Origin: Amylibacter marinus
Lineage (GTDB): Bacteria > Pseudomonadota > Alphaproteobacteria > Rhodobacterales > Rhodobacteraceae
DNA: 64,000 nt
Direction of reading: 5' to 3'
NCBI RefSeq assembly: GCF_030160015.1
Contig: NZ_BSNN01000008.1
Location: 124,001 to 188,000, forward strand
Of this stretch, positions 1-8,514 are shown one piece after another. The position numbers and the translations under genes are program-made. The notes under the pieces are model-generated. The model was not told the DNA's origin and did not search any database. It worked only from the letters and a program-made list of their open reading frames with translations. Position 1 is the stretch's first letter. Each line of letters opens with the position of its first letter.

Positions 1-910
1 TTTCATCACCTGTGCCGTAACCGGATCCGGTGCTACCCAAGATCGCAGCCCCCATGTACCCCGATCGCCCAAACAAATCGCGGACTCGGCGATAGAGGCC
101 GCCAAGGCGGGCGCGGCCGTGGTGCATTGCCATGTGCGCGATCCAGAAACAGGCGCCCCAGCGCGGCGCTTGGATCTATACCGCGAGGTCACAGACCGCA
201 TTCGAGATGCAGAGGTTGATGTGGTGTTAAATTTAACTGCCGGCATGGGCGGGGATATGGTGTTTGGCCCCAGCGAATGCCCCCTACCCTTGGATGATAC
301 CGAGACTGATATGGCCAGCGCCAGCCAGCGCATGGCCCATATCGCCGAATGCCTGCCGGAAATTTGCACTTTGGATTGTGGCACGATGAATTTTGCCGAA
401 GCTGATTATGTGATGACAAACACCCCAGGGATGTTACGCGCTATGGGGCAGATGATGACCGATCTTGGCGTTAAACCAGAGATCGAGGCGTTCGACACCG
501 GCCATTTGTGGTTTGCCAAACAATTGGTCAAAGAAGGTATTCTTGAGAGCCCAGCCCTTGTTCAGCTGTGTATGGGGGTGCCTTGGGGCGCACCAAATGA
601 CTTGAGTACCTTTCTGGCTATGGTCAATAATGTGCCGCCAGATTGGCACTGGTCGGCCTTTAGCCTTGGCCGCGCACAAATGCCCTATGTGGCGCAATCA
701 ATTTTGGCCGGTGGCAATGTTCGTGTGGGACTAGAGGATAATCTGTGGCTGGACAAAGGCGTTTTGGCCACCAATGCACAGTTGGTTGAGCGTGCAGTCG
801 GTATCATCGAAGGATTGGGCGCACAGGTCATCGGCCCCGAGCAAGTGCGTACGCGCCTTGGCCTGATAAAACGCGCGCCAAGTGCGCAAGGGGTGATGCG
901 CAATGAGTAG
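1..910 (+). CDS. 3-keto-5-aminohexanoate cleavage enzyme family (BKACE), 5' partial; probable 3-dehydrocarnitine cleavage enzyme
   Basis: The reading frame is open from base 2, so the gene enters from the left edge; the first internal ATG is not its start. The protein is a DUF849/BKACE TIM-barrel enzyme: it shows the metal-binding His-x-His pair in VHCHVRDPETG, an AGMGGDMVFG loop, and VRVGLEDNLW with the conserved Glu near the C-terminus. BKACE enzymes condense a beta-keto acid with acetyl-CoA and release acetoacetate plus a new CoA ester. It overlaps the carnitine dehydrogenase-thioesterase gene by 8 bases, which points to 3-dehydrocarnitine as substrate and betainyl-CoA as product. Family is certain; the substrate is inferred from context. 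Confidence 0.88.
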   Translation, partial: FITCAVTGSGATQDRSPHVPRSPKQIADSAIEAAKAGAAVVHCHVRDPETGAPARRLDLYREVTDRIRDAEVDVVLNLTAGMGGDMVFGPSECPLPLDDTETDMASASQRMAHIAECLPEICTLDCGTMNFAEADYVMTNTPGMLRAMGQMMTDLGVKPEIEAFDTGHLWFAKQLVKEGILESPALVQLCMGVPWGAPNDLSTFLAMVNNVPPDWHWSAFSLGRAQMPYVAQSILAGGNVRVGLEDNLWLDKGVLATNAQLVERAVGIIEGLGAQVIGPEQVRTRLGLIKRAPSAQGVMRNE

Positions 911-2342
911 TGCTCCGAAAAGTGCTGCGATTATTGGCGGCGGGGTTATTGGCGGCGGATGGGCAGCGCGGTTTTTGCTAAATGGGTGGAATGTGCGTGT
1001 TTTTGACCCAGATCCAGAGGCCAGCCGCAAAATCAGCACTGTTCTAGACAATGCCCGCAGATCCCTGCCCGCGCTCTATGATCGCCTACTCCCCCCCGAG
1101 GGTAGGATCAGCTATCACGAGGCCCTATCTGATGCGCTGGACGGCGTGGACTGGATCCAAGAAAGCGTGCCAGAGAGGCTGGACATAAAACATGAAATTC
1201 ACGCCAATATCAACACCCATGCCCCAGAGGTCGCAATCATCGCATCCTCTACATCAGGTTTTAAACCTTCAGAGTTAAACACCAACGGCCAACGTATCAT
1301 TGTGGCCCATCCCTTTAACCCAGTCTATCTATTGCCGTTGGTCGAGTTGGTCGGAGATCCGGATCATTGTGCCAGAGCCAGCATGGTTCTGAACGCGCTT
1401 GGAATGTATCCCCTGATGGTGCGCAAAGAGATCGATGCCCATATCGCAGATCGCTTGCTCGAGGCTGTCTGGCGCGAAGGGCTTTGGTTGATCAAGGATG
1501 GGATTTGCACCACCAAAGAGCTAGACGATGCCATCTGCATGGGGTTTGGTCTACGCTGGGCGCAAATGGGGTTATTTGAAACATACCGCATTGCTGGAGG
1601 CGAAGCTGGCATGAGACATTTTCTGGCCCAGTTTGGCCCAGCGTTGAAGTGGCCTTGGACAAAGCTGATGGATGTGCCGGAATTTACCGAGAGCTTGGTT
1701 GATCTGATCTCTGACCAATCGGATGCCCAATCAGGCCATCTATCAATTCGACAACTAGAGCACCTGCGCGATGATAATCTGGTGGGAATGATGCGCTCAC
1801 TGAAAAAATCTCAATCAGGGGCTGGAGCGACGCTATCTACCCATGAGCAAACGCTGAAGTTACCAAAATCACATGACCTGCCCATCACCGTTTCGCGCGC
1901 CATCCCCCAAAGCTGGACTGACTATAACGGTCATATGAACGAAGCACATTTCCTAGAGGCCGCATCTCTTGCCACCGATCAATTCATGGAAATGATCGGA
2001 GCCGGGCCCGACTATGTTGCCGCAGGCTACAGCTATTTCACCGTCGAAAACCATATCCGATACCTAACGGAACTGCACAGTGGAGATCGCATATTTATCA
2101 CGACACAAGTGCTACAGGGTAAGGGGCGAAAATTGCATCTGTTTCACAGTATTATCGGGCCAAACGGGGATATTGCGGCTACGGTTGAAACCCTATTGGT
2201 GCATATGAATTTAACGACGCGCAAATCCGCTTTGCCCAGCGCAGAAATTGAGGAAAAGCTCAAATCCATTGCCAACGCCCATGCGGCCTATCCTATGCCA
2301 GATGGGGCCGGTCGGCATGTTGGCCAAGCGCGCACAGCTTAA
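903..2342 (+). CDS. L-carnitine dehydrogenase fused to betainyl-CoA thioesterase
   Basis: Two fused enzymes. Residues about 1-320 are a 3-hydroxyacyl-CoA dehydrogenase-type NAD enzyme with a Rossmann GGGVIGGGWAARF motif near the N-terminus, followed by the helical C-terminal domain. Residues about 325-460 are a 4HBT hot-dog thioesterase with the active-site sequence DYNGHMNEA. The dehydrogenase would oxidise L-carnitine to 3-dehydrocarnitine, and the thioesterase would hydrolyse the betainyl-CoA made by the upstream cleavage enzyme to glycine betaine. This fused form is known from alphaproteobacteria, whereas Pseudomonas has separate genes. The 8-base overlap with the preceding gene implies one transcript. 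Its stop overlaps that of the convergent regulator by 4 bases. Confidence 0.9.
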   Translation: MSSAPKSAAIIGGGVIGGGWAARFLLNGWNVRVFDPDPEASRKISTVLDNARRSLPALYDRLLPPEGRISYHEALSDALDGVDWIQESVPERLDIKHEIHANINTHAPEVAIIASSTSGFKPSELNTNGQRIIVAHPFNPVYLLPLVELVGDPDHCARASMVLNALGMYPLMVRKEIDAHIADRLLEAVWREGLWLIKDGICTTKELDDAICMGFGLRWAQMGLFETYRIAGGEAGMRHFLAQFGPALKWPWTKLMDVPEFTESLVDLISDQSDAQSGHLSIRQLEHLRDDNLVGMMRSLKKSQSGAGATLSTHEQTLKLPKSHDLPITVSRAIPQSWTDYNGHMNEAHFLEAASLATDQFMEMIGAGPDYVAAGYSYFTVENHIRYLTELHSGDRIFITTQVLQGKGRKLHLFHSIIGPNGDIAATVETLLVHMNLTTRKSALPSAEIEEKLKSIANAHAAYPMPDGAGRHVGQARTA

Positions 2343-3295
2343 TATGCTTTATTTCTGCGGCGCAGATTTTGGGGGGGATACCCAAACTGAGTCTTAAAGG
2401 CACGCGTCATCGCCGTGGCATTTTCATAGCCACAACGCACAGTTATTTCGGCCACCGATTTATTGGTCTCTGCGATCAACTTATGTGCCAAATTCAACCG
2501 CAAGCGGCGGTAAACGGCGCTTGGGGTTTCGTTTACCGCCGCGCGCATCCGCGTTTCCAACAGTTTTTGACTGGTGCCGACACGATGTGCCAAAATAGAA
2601 ATGGGCAGTGGCTTCTCAATATTTTGCTGCATAAGATGAAGCGCGCGATCTACAATTCCGGAATGTTTAGAAATGCGGCGATCAATACCGGTATTTTGAT
2701 CTGCATGCATGAACATCTGCGCAACATCAAACGCCAGCAATGCGCCATGGTCACGCGCGATCAGCTGTATGGTTAGATCAAAAGCGGCCATGGCACCAGA
2801 ACAGGTGATGCGATTCCCTGCAATTACAAACCGCTCTCGTACGACCTCTACCTCGGGAAACGCTTCTGCAAACGCCGCAAGCTCTTCCCAGTGTATGGTA
2901 GCGGGTACTCCATCCAACAAGCTCGCTTGCGCCATCAACCAGCTGCCTGTATCAAACCCCGCCGTAACTAAATAACGTCGCGCTGCGCTATGTATCGCGG
3001 CGCGCATATCTGCGCTGTTCAATGCGCGAAATTCGTAGGACGGCATAATCGCTAATAGGTCCCCCTGCCCCTGTTTCAAAGGTAGATGTGGCATAATTTG
3101 TAGCCCGCTAGAGCTGTCTACACTGTGCCCGCCGATAGTTAAAAATCGCCATTGATAGAGATTCTCGCGCGACAGGGTATTTGCTGCGCGCAGAGGTTCG
3201 ACAATATTTGCCAAACAGTGATTAGAAAAATGATCGAACAACAATAGATCGATTTTTTGTGTCCGCGTTGGCGCTGATTTTTTCGATTTTTGCAT
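2339..3295 (-). CDS. GlxA/CdhR-type AraC family transcriptional regulator
   Basis: A 318-residue regulator with an N-terminal DJ-1/PfpI-like amidotransferase-fold domain (residues about 15-190) and a C-terminal AraC double helix-turn-helix (about 215-315, ending in CGYENATAMTRAFKTQFGYPP). This is the architecture of GlxA-family regulators, including CdhR, which activates the carnitine dehydrogenase genes of Pseudomonas in response to carnitine. It lies between the carnitine dehydrogenase fusion (convergent) and the acyl-CoA dehydrogenase trio (divergent, 74 bases apart), so it is well placed to control both. The family call is firm; the ligand is inferred from neighbours. Confidence 0.85.
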   Translation of the reverse strand: MQKSKKSAPTRTQKIDLLLFDHFSNHCLANIVEPLRAANTLSRENLYQWRFLTIGGHSVDSSSGLQIMPHLPLKQGQGDLLAIMPSYEFRALNSADMRAAIHSAARRYLVTAGFDTGSWLMAQASLLDGVPATIHWEELAAFAEAFPEVEVVRERFVIAGNRITCSGAMAAFDLTIQLIARDHGALLAFDVAQMFMHADQNTGIDRRISKHSGIVDRALHLMQQNIEKPLPISILAHRVGTSQKLLETRMRAAVNETPSAVYRRLRLNLAHKLIAETNKSVAEITVRCGYENATAMTRAFKTQFGYPPQNLRRRNKAY

Positions 3296-3369
3296 GATAT
3301 TACTCTATTACGGCACGAACAAAATCCGCAAGCTGCGATCTAATCTCTGAAAAGAAATAGGAGCCGCCG

Positions 3370-4530
3370 ATGGATTTTGAGCTGAGCAACGAACAGCAGA
3401 TGATCGTATCTACAGTGCGCAATTTTGTCGAAAAGGAAATATACCCCCATGAGGCAGAGGTTGAGCGCACAGGAACCGTGCCATACGAGTTGGGGCAAGA
3501 GATCAAGCAAAAATGCATCGACCTTGGGTTTTACGCTTGTAATTTTCCTGAAACCGTTGGTGGCGCAGGTCTAAGCCATCTGGATTTCACATTGGTAGAG
3601 CGCGAGCTGGGGCGTGGGTCAATGGCGCTTACGCATTTTTTCGGCCGCCCGCAGAACATATTGATGGCCTGTAACGAAGAACAACGCGCACGGTATTTAT
3701 ACCCAGCCGTGCGCGGCGAACGTTCTGATGCTCTTGCTATGACAGAGCCTGATGCGGGTTCTGATGTGCGCGGCATGAAATGTCGGGCTTTGCGTGATGG
3801 CGATGATTGGGTGATCGACGGAACCAAGCATTTTATCTCGGGTGCAGAGCATGCGGATTTCTTTATCGTTTTTGTGGCAACTGGTGTTGATGAAACCCCA
3901 AGGGGCCCGAAAAAACGCATCACTACATTTTTGGTTGATCGCGATACCCCTGGGTTTGAGGTGCGTGCAGGATACACCTCTGTATCGCATCGCGGTTACA
4001 AAAACTATGTGCTCTATTTCAACAATTGTCGCCTGCCGAATGCACAGGTTTTGGGACAGGTTGATGGCGGATTTTCGGTTATGAACGATTGGCTATATGC
4101 CACGCGTCTAACCGTTGCCGCATTTTGTGTCGGGCGCGCTCGGCGTTGTTTTGATCATGCCTTAACCTATGCAGCAGAACGCCATCAGTTCGGGCAACCC
4201 ATCGGGAAATTCCAAGGTATTGGGTTTCAGATTGCGGATATGATCACCGAAATAGATGCGGCAGAATTTTTAACCCTATCTGCTGCATGGCGCCTTGATC
4301 GGGGCAAACCTGCCAACCGAGAGATTGCCTCGGCCAAACTATATGCATCTGAAATGCTGGCACGGGTCACAGATATGACATTGCAAATTTTCGGGGGAAT
4401 GGGATTGATGGATGATTTTCCAATCGAGCGGTTTTGGCGTGATGCGCGCGTAGAGCGCATCTGGGATGGAACCTCGGAAATTCAACGTCACATTATATCG
4501 CGAGACCTTCTGCGCCCATTGAGGGCATAG
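3370..4530 (+). CDS. acyl-CoA dehydrogenase, probable gamma-butyrobetainyl-CoA dehydrogenase
   Basis: A standard-length (386 residues) FAD acyl-CoA dehydrogenase: N-terminal helical domain, the AMTEPDAGSDVRGMKC flavin-contact segment and a C-terminal helical domain with QIFGGMGLMDDFPIERFWRDARV. It is first in a tight three-gene run with a CoA ligase and an enoyl-CoA hydratase, which resembles the route gamma-butyrobetaine to its CoA ester, to crotonobetainyl-CoA, to carnitinyl-CoA, described in Sinorhizobium and related to Escherichia coli CaiA/CaiD. AGGAG lies 7 bases before the ATG. Oddity: the usual catalytic Glu of the YEGTS motif is Asp366 (WDGTSEIQ). Another short-chain acid substrate is possible. 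Confidence 0.82.
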   Translation: MDFELSNEQQMIVSTVRNFVEKEIYPHEAEVERTGTVPYELGQEIKQKCIDLGFYACNFPETVGGAGLSHLDFTLVERELGRGSMALTHFFGRPQNILMACNEEQRARYLYPAVRGERSDALAMTEPDAGSDVRGMKCRALRDGDDWVIDGTKHFISGAEHADFFIVFVATGVDETPRGPKKRITTFLVDRDTPGFEVRAGYTSVSHRGYKNYVLYFNNCRLPNAQVLGQVDGGFSVMNDWLYATRLTVAAFCVGRARRCFDHALTYAAERHQFGQPIGKFQGIGFQIADMITEIDAAEFLTLSAAWRLDRGKPANREIASAKLYASEMLARVTDMTLQIFGGMGLMDDFPIERFWRDARVERIWDGTSEIQRHIISRDLLRPLRA

Positions 4531-4533
4531 GTT

Positions 4534-6549
4534 ATGACCCATAGATTATCGCGATTACTATACCCCTCATCCATCGCCGTTATTGGTGGCGGCGCATGGT
4601 GCGATCAGGTCATTCAACAATCGCGGAACATGGGCTTTGGTGGTGAGATTTGGCCGGTACACCCACGTAAATCCACAATCTCCGATTTGGCAACCTATGG
4701 ATCAATATCTGCACTGCCTGATGCACCTGATGCGGTTTTCATCGGGGTTAATAGACACGTTACTATCGACTTGGTTCGAGAACTTGCCTTGATCAATGCC
4801 GGCGGGGCGGTTTGCTTTGCAAACGGGTTTTCTGAGGCAAGCCAAGAAGATCCAAGCGGCGCGGCCCTACAAGATGCCCTGCTACAGGCCGCAGGTAAGA
4901 TGCCCATACTAGGGCCGAATTGTTATGGTTTTATCAATGCATTAGATGGGGCCTTGCTCTGGCCGGATCAGCACGGTGCACAGGGCATTCCTAATGGGGT
5001 TGCCATCCTTACCCAAAGCTCAAACATCGCCATCAACCTAACCATGCAACTGCGTGCTGTGCCGATAGCATTTGTAGTGACTTGCGGAAACATGGCCCAG
5101 ACGTCACAAGCAGAGATCGCGACAGCGCTACTAGATGACCCGCGTATTACCGCCATTGGTTTGCATGTAGAAGGGTTTTCAGATTTACGCGCATGGGAAA
5201 AACTGGCCCAAATAGCCCATAAGAAGGGTGTGCCCCTTGTTGTATTAAAGGTCGGCGCCTCTGTTTTGGCGCAATCAGCAACCCTGTCTCATACAGCTTC
5301 ATTGGCCGGTAGTGATGCGGGCGCTCAGGCCTTTCTAGATCGCCTTGGCATTGCACGTGTTTCCTCATTGCCCAGCCTGCTAGAAACGCTGAAACTGTTG
5401 CATATTCACGGGCCACTAAAGGCGCCAAAAATCGCTTCTATAAGCTGTTCTGGTGGCGAGGCCAGCCTCGTTGCAGATGCTGCTTTGCGTTATGCATTGG
5501 AATTCCCACCACTTAGCCATAAGCAAGAACAGGATTTGCGCGGCGTTGTAGGGCCCATGATCGCTTTGCAAAATCCATTGGACTACAACACCTATATTTG
5601 GCGTGATACGGCGGCAATGGGGGCTGCGTGGGCTGCAATGACTGGGGGCGAATTTAATCTCACCCTATCAATAGTGGACTACCCCACCACTGATGCAGTG
5701 GATTGGGATTGCGCAACAGAGGCGGCAATATTCGCCCATACTTCGACCGGATCTCCCTTTGGCCTTGTGGCGACTTTACCAGAACTCTTGCCTTTGAGCA
5801 CCGCTCAACGATTGATGAAAAACGGTGTGGTTCCCTTTTATGGGTTGGATGAAACCTTGGCCGCAATCAGCGCCTGCGCGCATCTTGCACCGCCGCATGA
5901 CGTGCCAATATTGCTGCCGCGTAATGTTTCTAACCCGGAAACAATTTTCGAGGCAGAAGCAAAACAGATACTGGCAAATCAAGGTCTCGACATCCCAAAA
6001 TCGATGCAAGTACAAAATCCCCGCGACCTGACCGAATTTACCACCCATGTTAACGGCCCTTTTGCCCTAAAGCGTATTGGGCTTGCCCATAAATCCGAGG
6101 CAGGCGCCGTGCGCCTTAACATTGCCGCCGATCAGGTGCAACGCACAGCCAAGGATATGGGTGGCGGTGATATCTTGATCGAGGAAATGATCTCAGAATG
6201 CGTAGTAGAGTTGTTGGTTGGGGTGACGCACGATCAAGCGCATGGGTATGTATTGACCCTTGGTGCCGGGGGCATTCATACCGAAATTCTGCGCGACACA
6301 GTTTCTCTGCTTTTACCCTGCACCCGGTCTGACGTAATGTGCGCGATGGAGAAACTACGCTGTTCACCATTGCTTGAAGGATACCGCGCTGCCCCCCCGA
6401 TCAATCGAGATGCGCTCTGGCGTGCGATTGATACGCTTCAGTCATACGTGTTTGAAAATGCAGATACGATCAGCGAGATCGAGGTTAACCCGTTGATTTG
6501 CACGGCCCAACGCGCCGTTGCCGTAGATGCTCTAATAAGGAAAGGATAG
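4534..6549 (+). CDS. ADP-forming acyl-CoA synthetase (fused alpha-beta, acetate-CoA ligase family)
   Basis: At 671 residues this carries all modules of the ADP-forming acyl-CoA synthetases in one chain: an N-terminal CoA-binding Rossmann domain (GGGAWCDQVIQQSRNMGFGG), two succinyl-CoA-ligase-like domains including HTASLAGSDAG, whose His is the phosphorylated residue in this family, and a C-terminal ATP-grasp domain (residues about 470-670, ALKRIGLAHKSEAGAV and ending EVNPLI). It would activate a carboxylate to a CoA thioester. The neighbours suggest gamma-butyrobetaine (or carnitine/crotonobetaine). It starts 3 bases after the dehydrogenase stop and ends 3 bases before the hydratase start. 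Substrate is inference. Confidence 0.82.
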   Translation: MTHRLSRLLYPSSIAVIGGGAWCDQVIQQSRNMGFGGEIWPVHPRKSTISDLATYGSISALPDAPDAVFIGVNRHVTIDLVRELALINAGGAVCFANGFSEASQEDPSGAALQDALLQAAGKMPILGPNCYGFINALDGALLWPDQHGAQGIPNGVAILTQSSNIAINLTMQLRAVPIAFVVTCGNMAQTSQAEIATALLDDPRITAIGLHVEGFSDLRAWEKLAQIAHKKGVPLVVLKVGASVLAQSATLSHTASLAGSDAGAQAFLDRLGIARVSSLPSLLETLKLLHIHGPLKAPKIASISCSGGEASLVADAALRYALEFPPLSHKQEQDLRGVVGPMIALQNPLDYNTYIWRDTAAMGAAWAAMTGGEFNLTLSIVDYPTTDAVDWDCATEAAIFAHTSTGSPFGLVATLPELLPLSTAQRLMKNGVVPFYGLDETLAAISACAHLAPPHDVPILLPRNVSNPETIFEAEAKQILANQGLDIPKSMQVQNPRDLTEFTTHVNGPFALKRIGLAHKSEAGAVRLNIAADQVQRTAKDMGGGDILIEEMISECVVELLVGVTHDQAHGYVLTLGAGGIHTEILRDTVSLLLPCTRSDVMCAMEKLRCSPLLEGYRAAPPINRDALWRAIDTLQSYVFENADTISEIEVNPLICTAQRAVAVDALIRKG

Positions 6550-6552
6550 ATT

Positions 6553-7332
6553 ATGTCTCCGTTGAAGATCCGCCAAGAAGATAACATCCTAGAGGTCGTT
6601 CTTGACCGACCAAAAGCGAATGCAATTGATTTAGCCACTAGCCGAGAAATGGGCAGAGCTTTTGCTCAATTTCGCGATGACCCAGATTTGCGCGTCGCGA
6701 TTATAACCGGATCGGGCACAAAATTCTTCTGCCCCGGATGGGATCTGAAGGCCGCCGCCGGGGGCGATGCGGTGGATGGGGATTATGGTGTTGGTGGATT
6801 TGGCGGGTTGCAGGAATTGCGCGACTTGAACAAGCCGGTAATCGCTGCGGTAAACGGCATCGCCTGTGGTGGCGGGTTGGAATTGGCGCTATCAGCCGAT
6901 ATGATTTTGGCCGCAAACCATGCAACCTTTGCATTGCCTGAAATACGCTCTGGTACCGTTGCCGATGCCGCCAGCATAAAGCTACCGAAACGCATTCCCT
7001 ATCATATCGCTATGGAGTTGTTGCTGACGGGGCGCTGGTTTGACGCAGCCGAGGCAAGAAGTTGGGGTTTGATAAACGAGGTATTGCCGGCCGGGCAATT
7101 GATGGATCGCGCATGGGAATTAGCGCGCCTCATAGCCTCTGGCCCGCCATTGGTTTATGCTGCTATCAAAGAGGTGGTGCGCGATGCAGAAAACAGCAAA
7201 TTCCAAGACACGATGAACAGAATTACTCAGCGCCAGTTGAAAAGTGTGGATATTCTATATGGCAGCGAAGATCAGCGCGAAGGTGCGCGCGCCTTTGCCG
7301 AGAAACGAGATCCTGTTTGGAAGGGACGGTAA
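6553..7332 (+). CDS. enoyl-CoA hydratase/isomerase family, probable crotonobetainyl-CoA hydratase
   Basis: A 259-residue crotonase-fold enzyme of normal length. It shows the oxyanion-hole segment KPVIAAVNGIACGGGLELAL and the second active-site block ALPEIRSGTVADAAS, where CaiD-like hydratases have PEVRLGLVPDAGG. As third gene after the acyl-CoA dehydrogenase and CoA ligase it would hydrate crotonobetainyl-CoA to L-carnitinyl-CoA. An AAAGGA ribosome-binding site lies just before the ATG, overlapping the end of the ligase gene. The crotonase family has many activities, so the precise reaction rests on context. Confidence 0.83.
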   Translation: MSPLKIRQEDNILEVVLDRPKANAIDLATSREMGRAFAQFRDDPDLRVAIITGSGTKFFCPGWDLKAAAGGDAVDGDYGVGGFGGLQELRDLNKPVIAAVNGIACGGGLELALSADMILAANHATFALPEIRSGTVADAASIKLPKRIPYHIAMELLLTGRWFDAAEARSWGLINEVLPAGQLMDRAWELARLIASGPPLVYAAIKEVVRDAENSKFQDTMNRITQRQLKSVDILYGSEDQREGARAFAEKRDPVWKGR

Positions 7333-7338
7333 TTGGCG

Positions 7339-8349
7339 CTAGGGCCTGTGACGCACAGGCCCAACTGATCCGCGACGCATGATTTTCGCGGGCAAGTCTA
7401 GGCTAGACATGGGGTGGTCTTCCTCTAGTCGCCTCATAATCTGTAGCGCCGCTTCAGCGCCCATTTGAGAGGCAGGTAAATCTATGGTGGTGAGGCTTGG
7501 ATAAGATTGGCGCGACCAATCCAGATTATCAAAGCCCATAACAGAAATATCCAGAGGGATGCGGATGCCTTGGCTCTGTAAGAGGAACATAACACCCAAG
7601 GCCAATACATCAGAGAAGCACAGAATAGCACTGGGGCGTTTATCCGTATTCAGGATTTCCATTGCCGCCCTGCGCCCGCCCTCGACACTTAGGTCGACCT
7701 CGAAAAAAAGTGTGTTGTCGGCAGAACCCAGAGCCATGCGCGCACCCTTTAGCCGCGTAACAGTTCTGTCATTCTCGGCTAAGCTCCCGTATACCACCGC
7801 AATATCGCGGTGCCCATGCTCCTGTAGATGGGCTATCGCGGCTTTTGCCAAGGCCTGATTGTCATATCCAATTGTGGGAATAGCGCTTTGATCATCGAAA
7901 ACCGATGTAAACACCAGCGGCTTTGCACAACGATCCAATAGGTCAATCAGCGCGGCACTATGCTTTGCACCTGTTAGAATAAAGGCTTCGGCCCCCATGG
8001 CGATCAATTTTTCTGCTGCGTCACATTCCATTTGCGCATCGGCATTGGAAATCGCCAAAACCAATGTGTAACCTCTCGCACTTAGGGTTTTTTCCACGGC
8101 GGTAATGTATTTTGCATAGACCGAATGATCGATGGTCGGAATAATCGCCGCAACGGTTTTGGATCGATTTGTGCTCAGGGCGCGCGCCGCAGGGTTGGGG
8201 ACGTAATTCAATTTCTTCGCCGCGGCTAAAACAGTGGCCCGCATTTCAGGGTTAACCTTGGGATTACCATTCATCACACGTGAAACTGTTGCTGTCGACA
8301 AACCTGTTTCGCGGGCAACATCCCTGATTTTTCCGATTTTTGGGGGCAC
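7339..8349 (-). CDS. LacI family transcriptional regulator
   Basis: A LacI/GalR repressor with an N-terminal helix-turn-helix (IRDVARETGLSTATVSRVMNGNPKVN), the hinge RALSTNRSKTVA and a periplasmic-binding-protein-like effector domain. The frame is open upstream to an ATG at 8520, but that start would add about 57 residues unlike the family and would overlap the divergent gene. I prefer the GTG at 8349, giving about 336 residues, the usual length; a GTG at 8391 is the alternative. It is divergent from the DUF1989-GcvT gene and a LacI-type palindrome sits between them, so it probably represses that gene and itself. Effector unknown. Confidence 0.85.
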   Translation of the reverse strand: MPPKIGKIRDVARETGLSTATVSRVMNGNPKVNPEMRATVLAAAKKLNYVPNPAARALSTNRSKTVAAIIPTIDHSVYAKYITAVEKTLSARGYTLVLAISNADAQMECDAAEKLIAMGAEAFILTGAKHSAALIDLLDRCAKPLVFTSVFDDQSAIPTIGYDNQALAKAAIAHLQEHGHRDIAVVYGSLAENDRTVTRLKGARMALGSADNTLFFEVDLSVEGGRRAAMEILNTDKRPSAILCFSDVLALGVMFLLQSQGIRIPLDISVMGFDNLDWSRQSYPSLTTIDLPASQMGAEAALQIMRRLEEDHPMSSLDLPAKIMRRGSVGPVRHRP

Positions 8350-8483
8350 TTGGGTATTCTTTCGTATTCGACTGGTATTTTTCCTTGACACAGAAAACGA
8401 ACAAATAGTTAACTGAGATATCCCGAATAGAATACCCCAATCCCGCCCCAAGGGCAAACGAGCAAAATTAACCACCCCACCAA

Positions 8484-8495
8484 GTAACCGGTTAC
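8484..8495. promoter_or_regulatory. Putative LacI-family operator
   Basis: A perfect 12-base palindrome, GTAACCGGTTAC, with the CG centre typical of LacI/GalR operators. It ends 19 bases before the ATG of the DUF1989-GcvT gene and lies within 150 bases of the preferred LacI start, so binding would block transcription of the divergent gene. Confidence 0.6.
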
Positions 8496-8514
8496 ACAGA
8501 AATGGTATATCACG

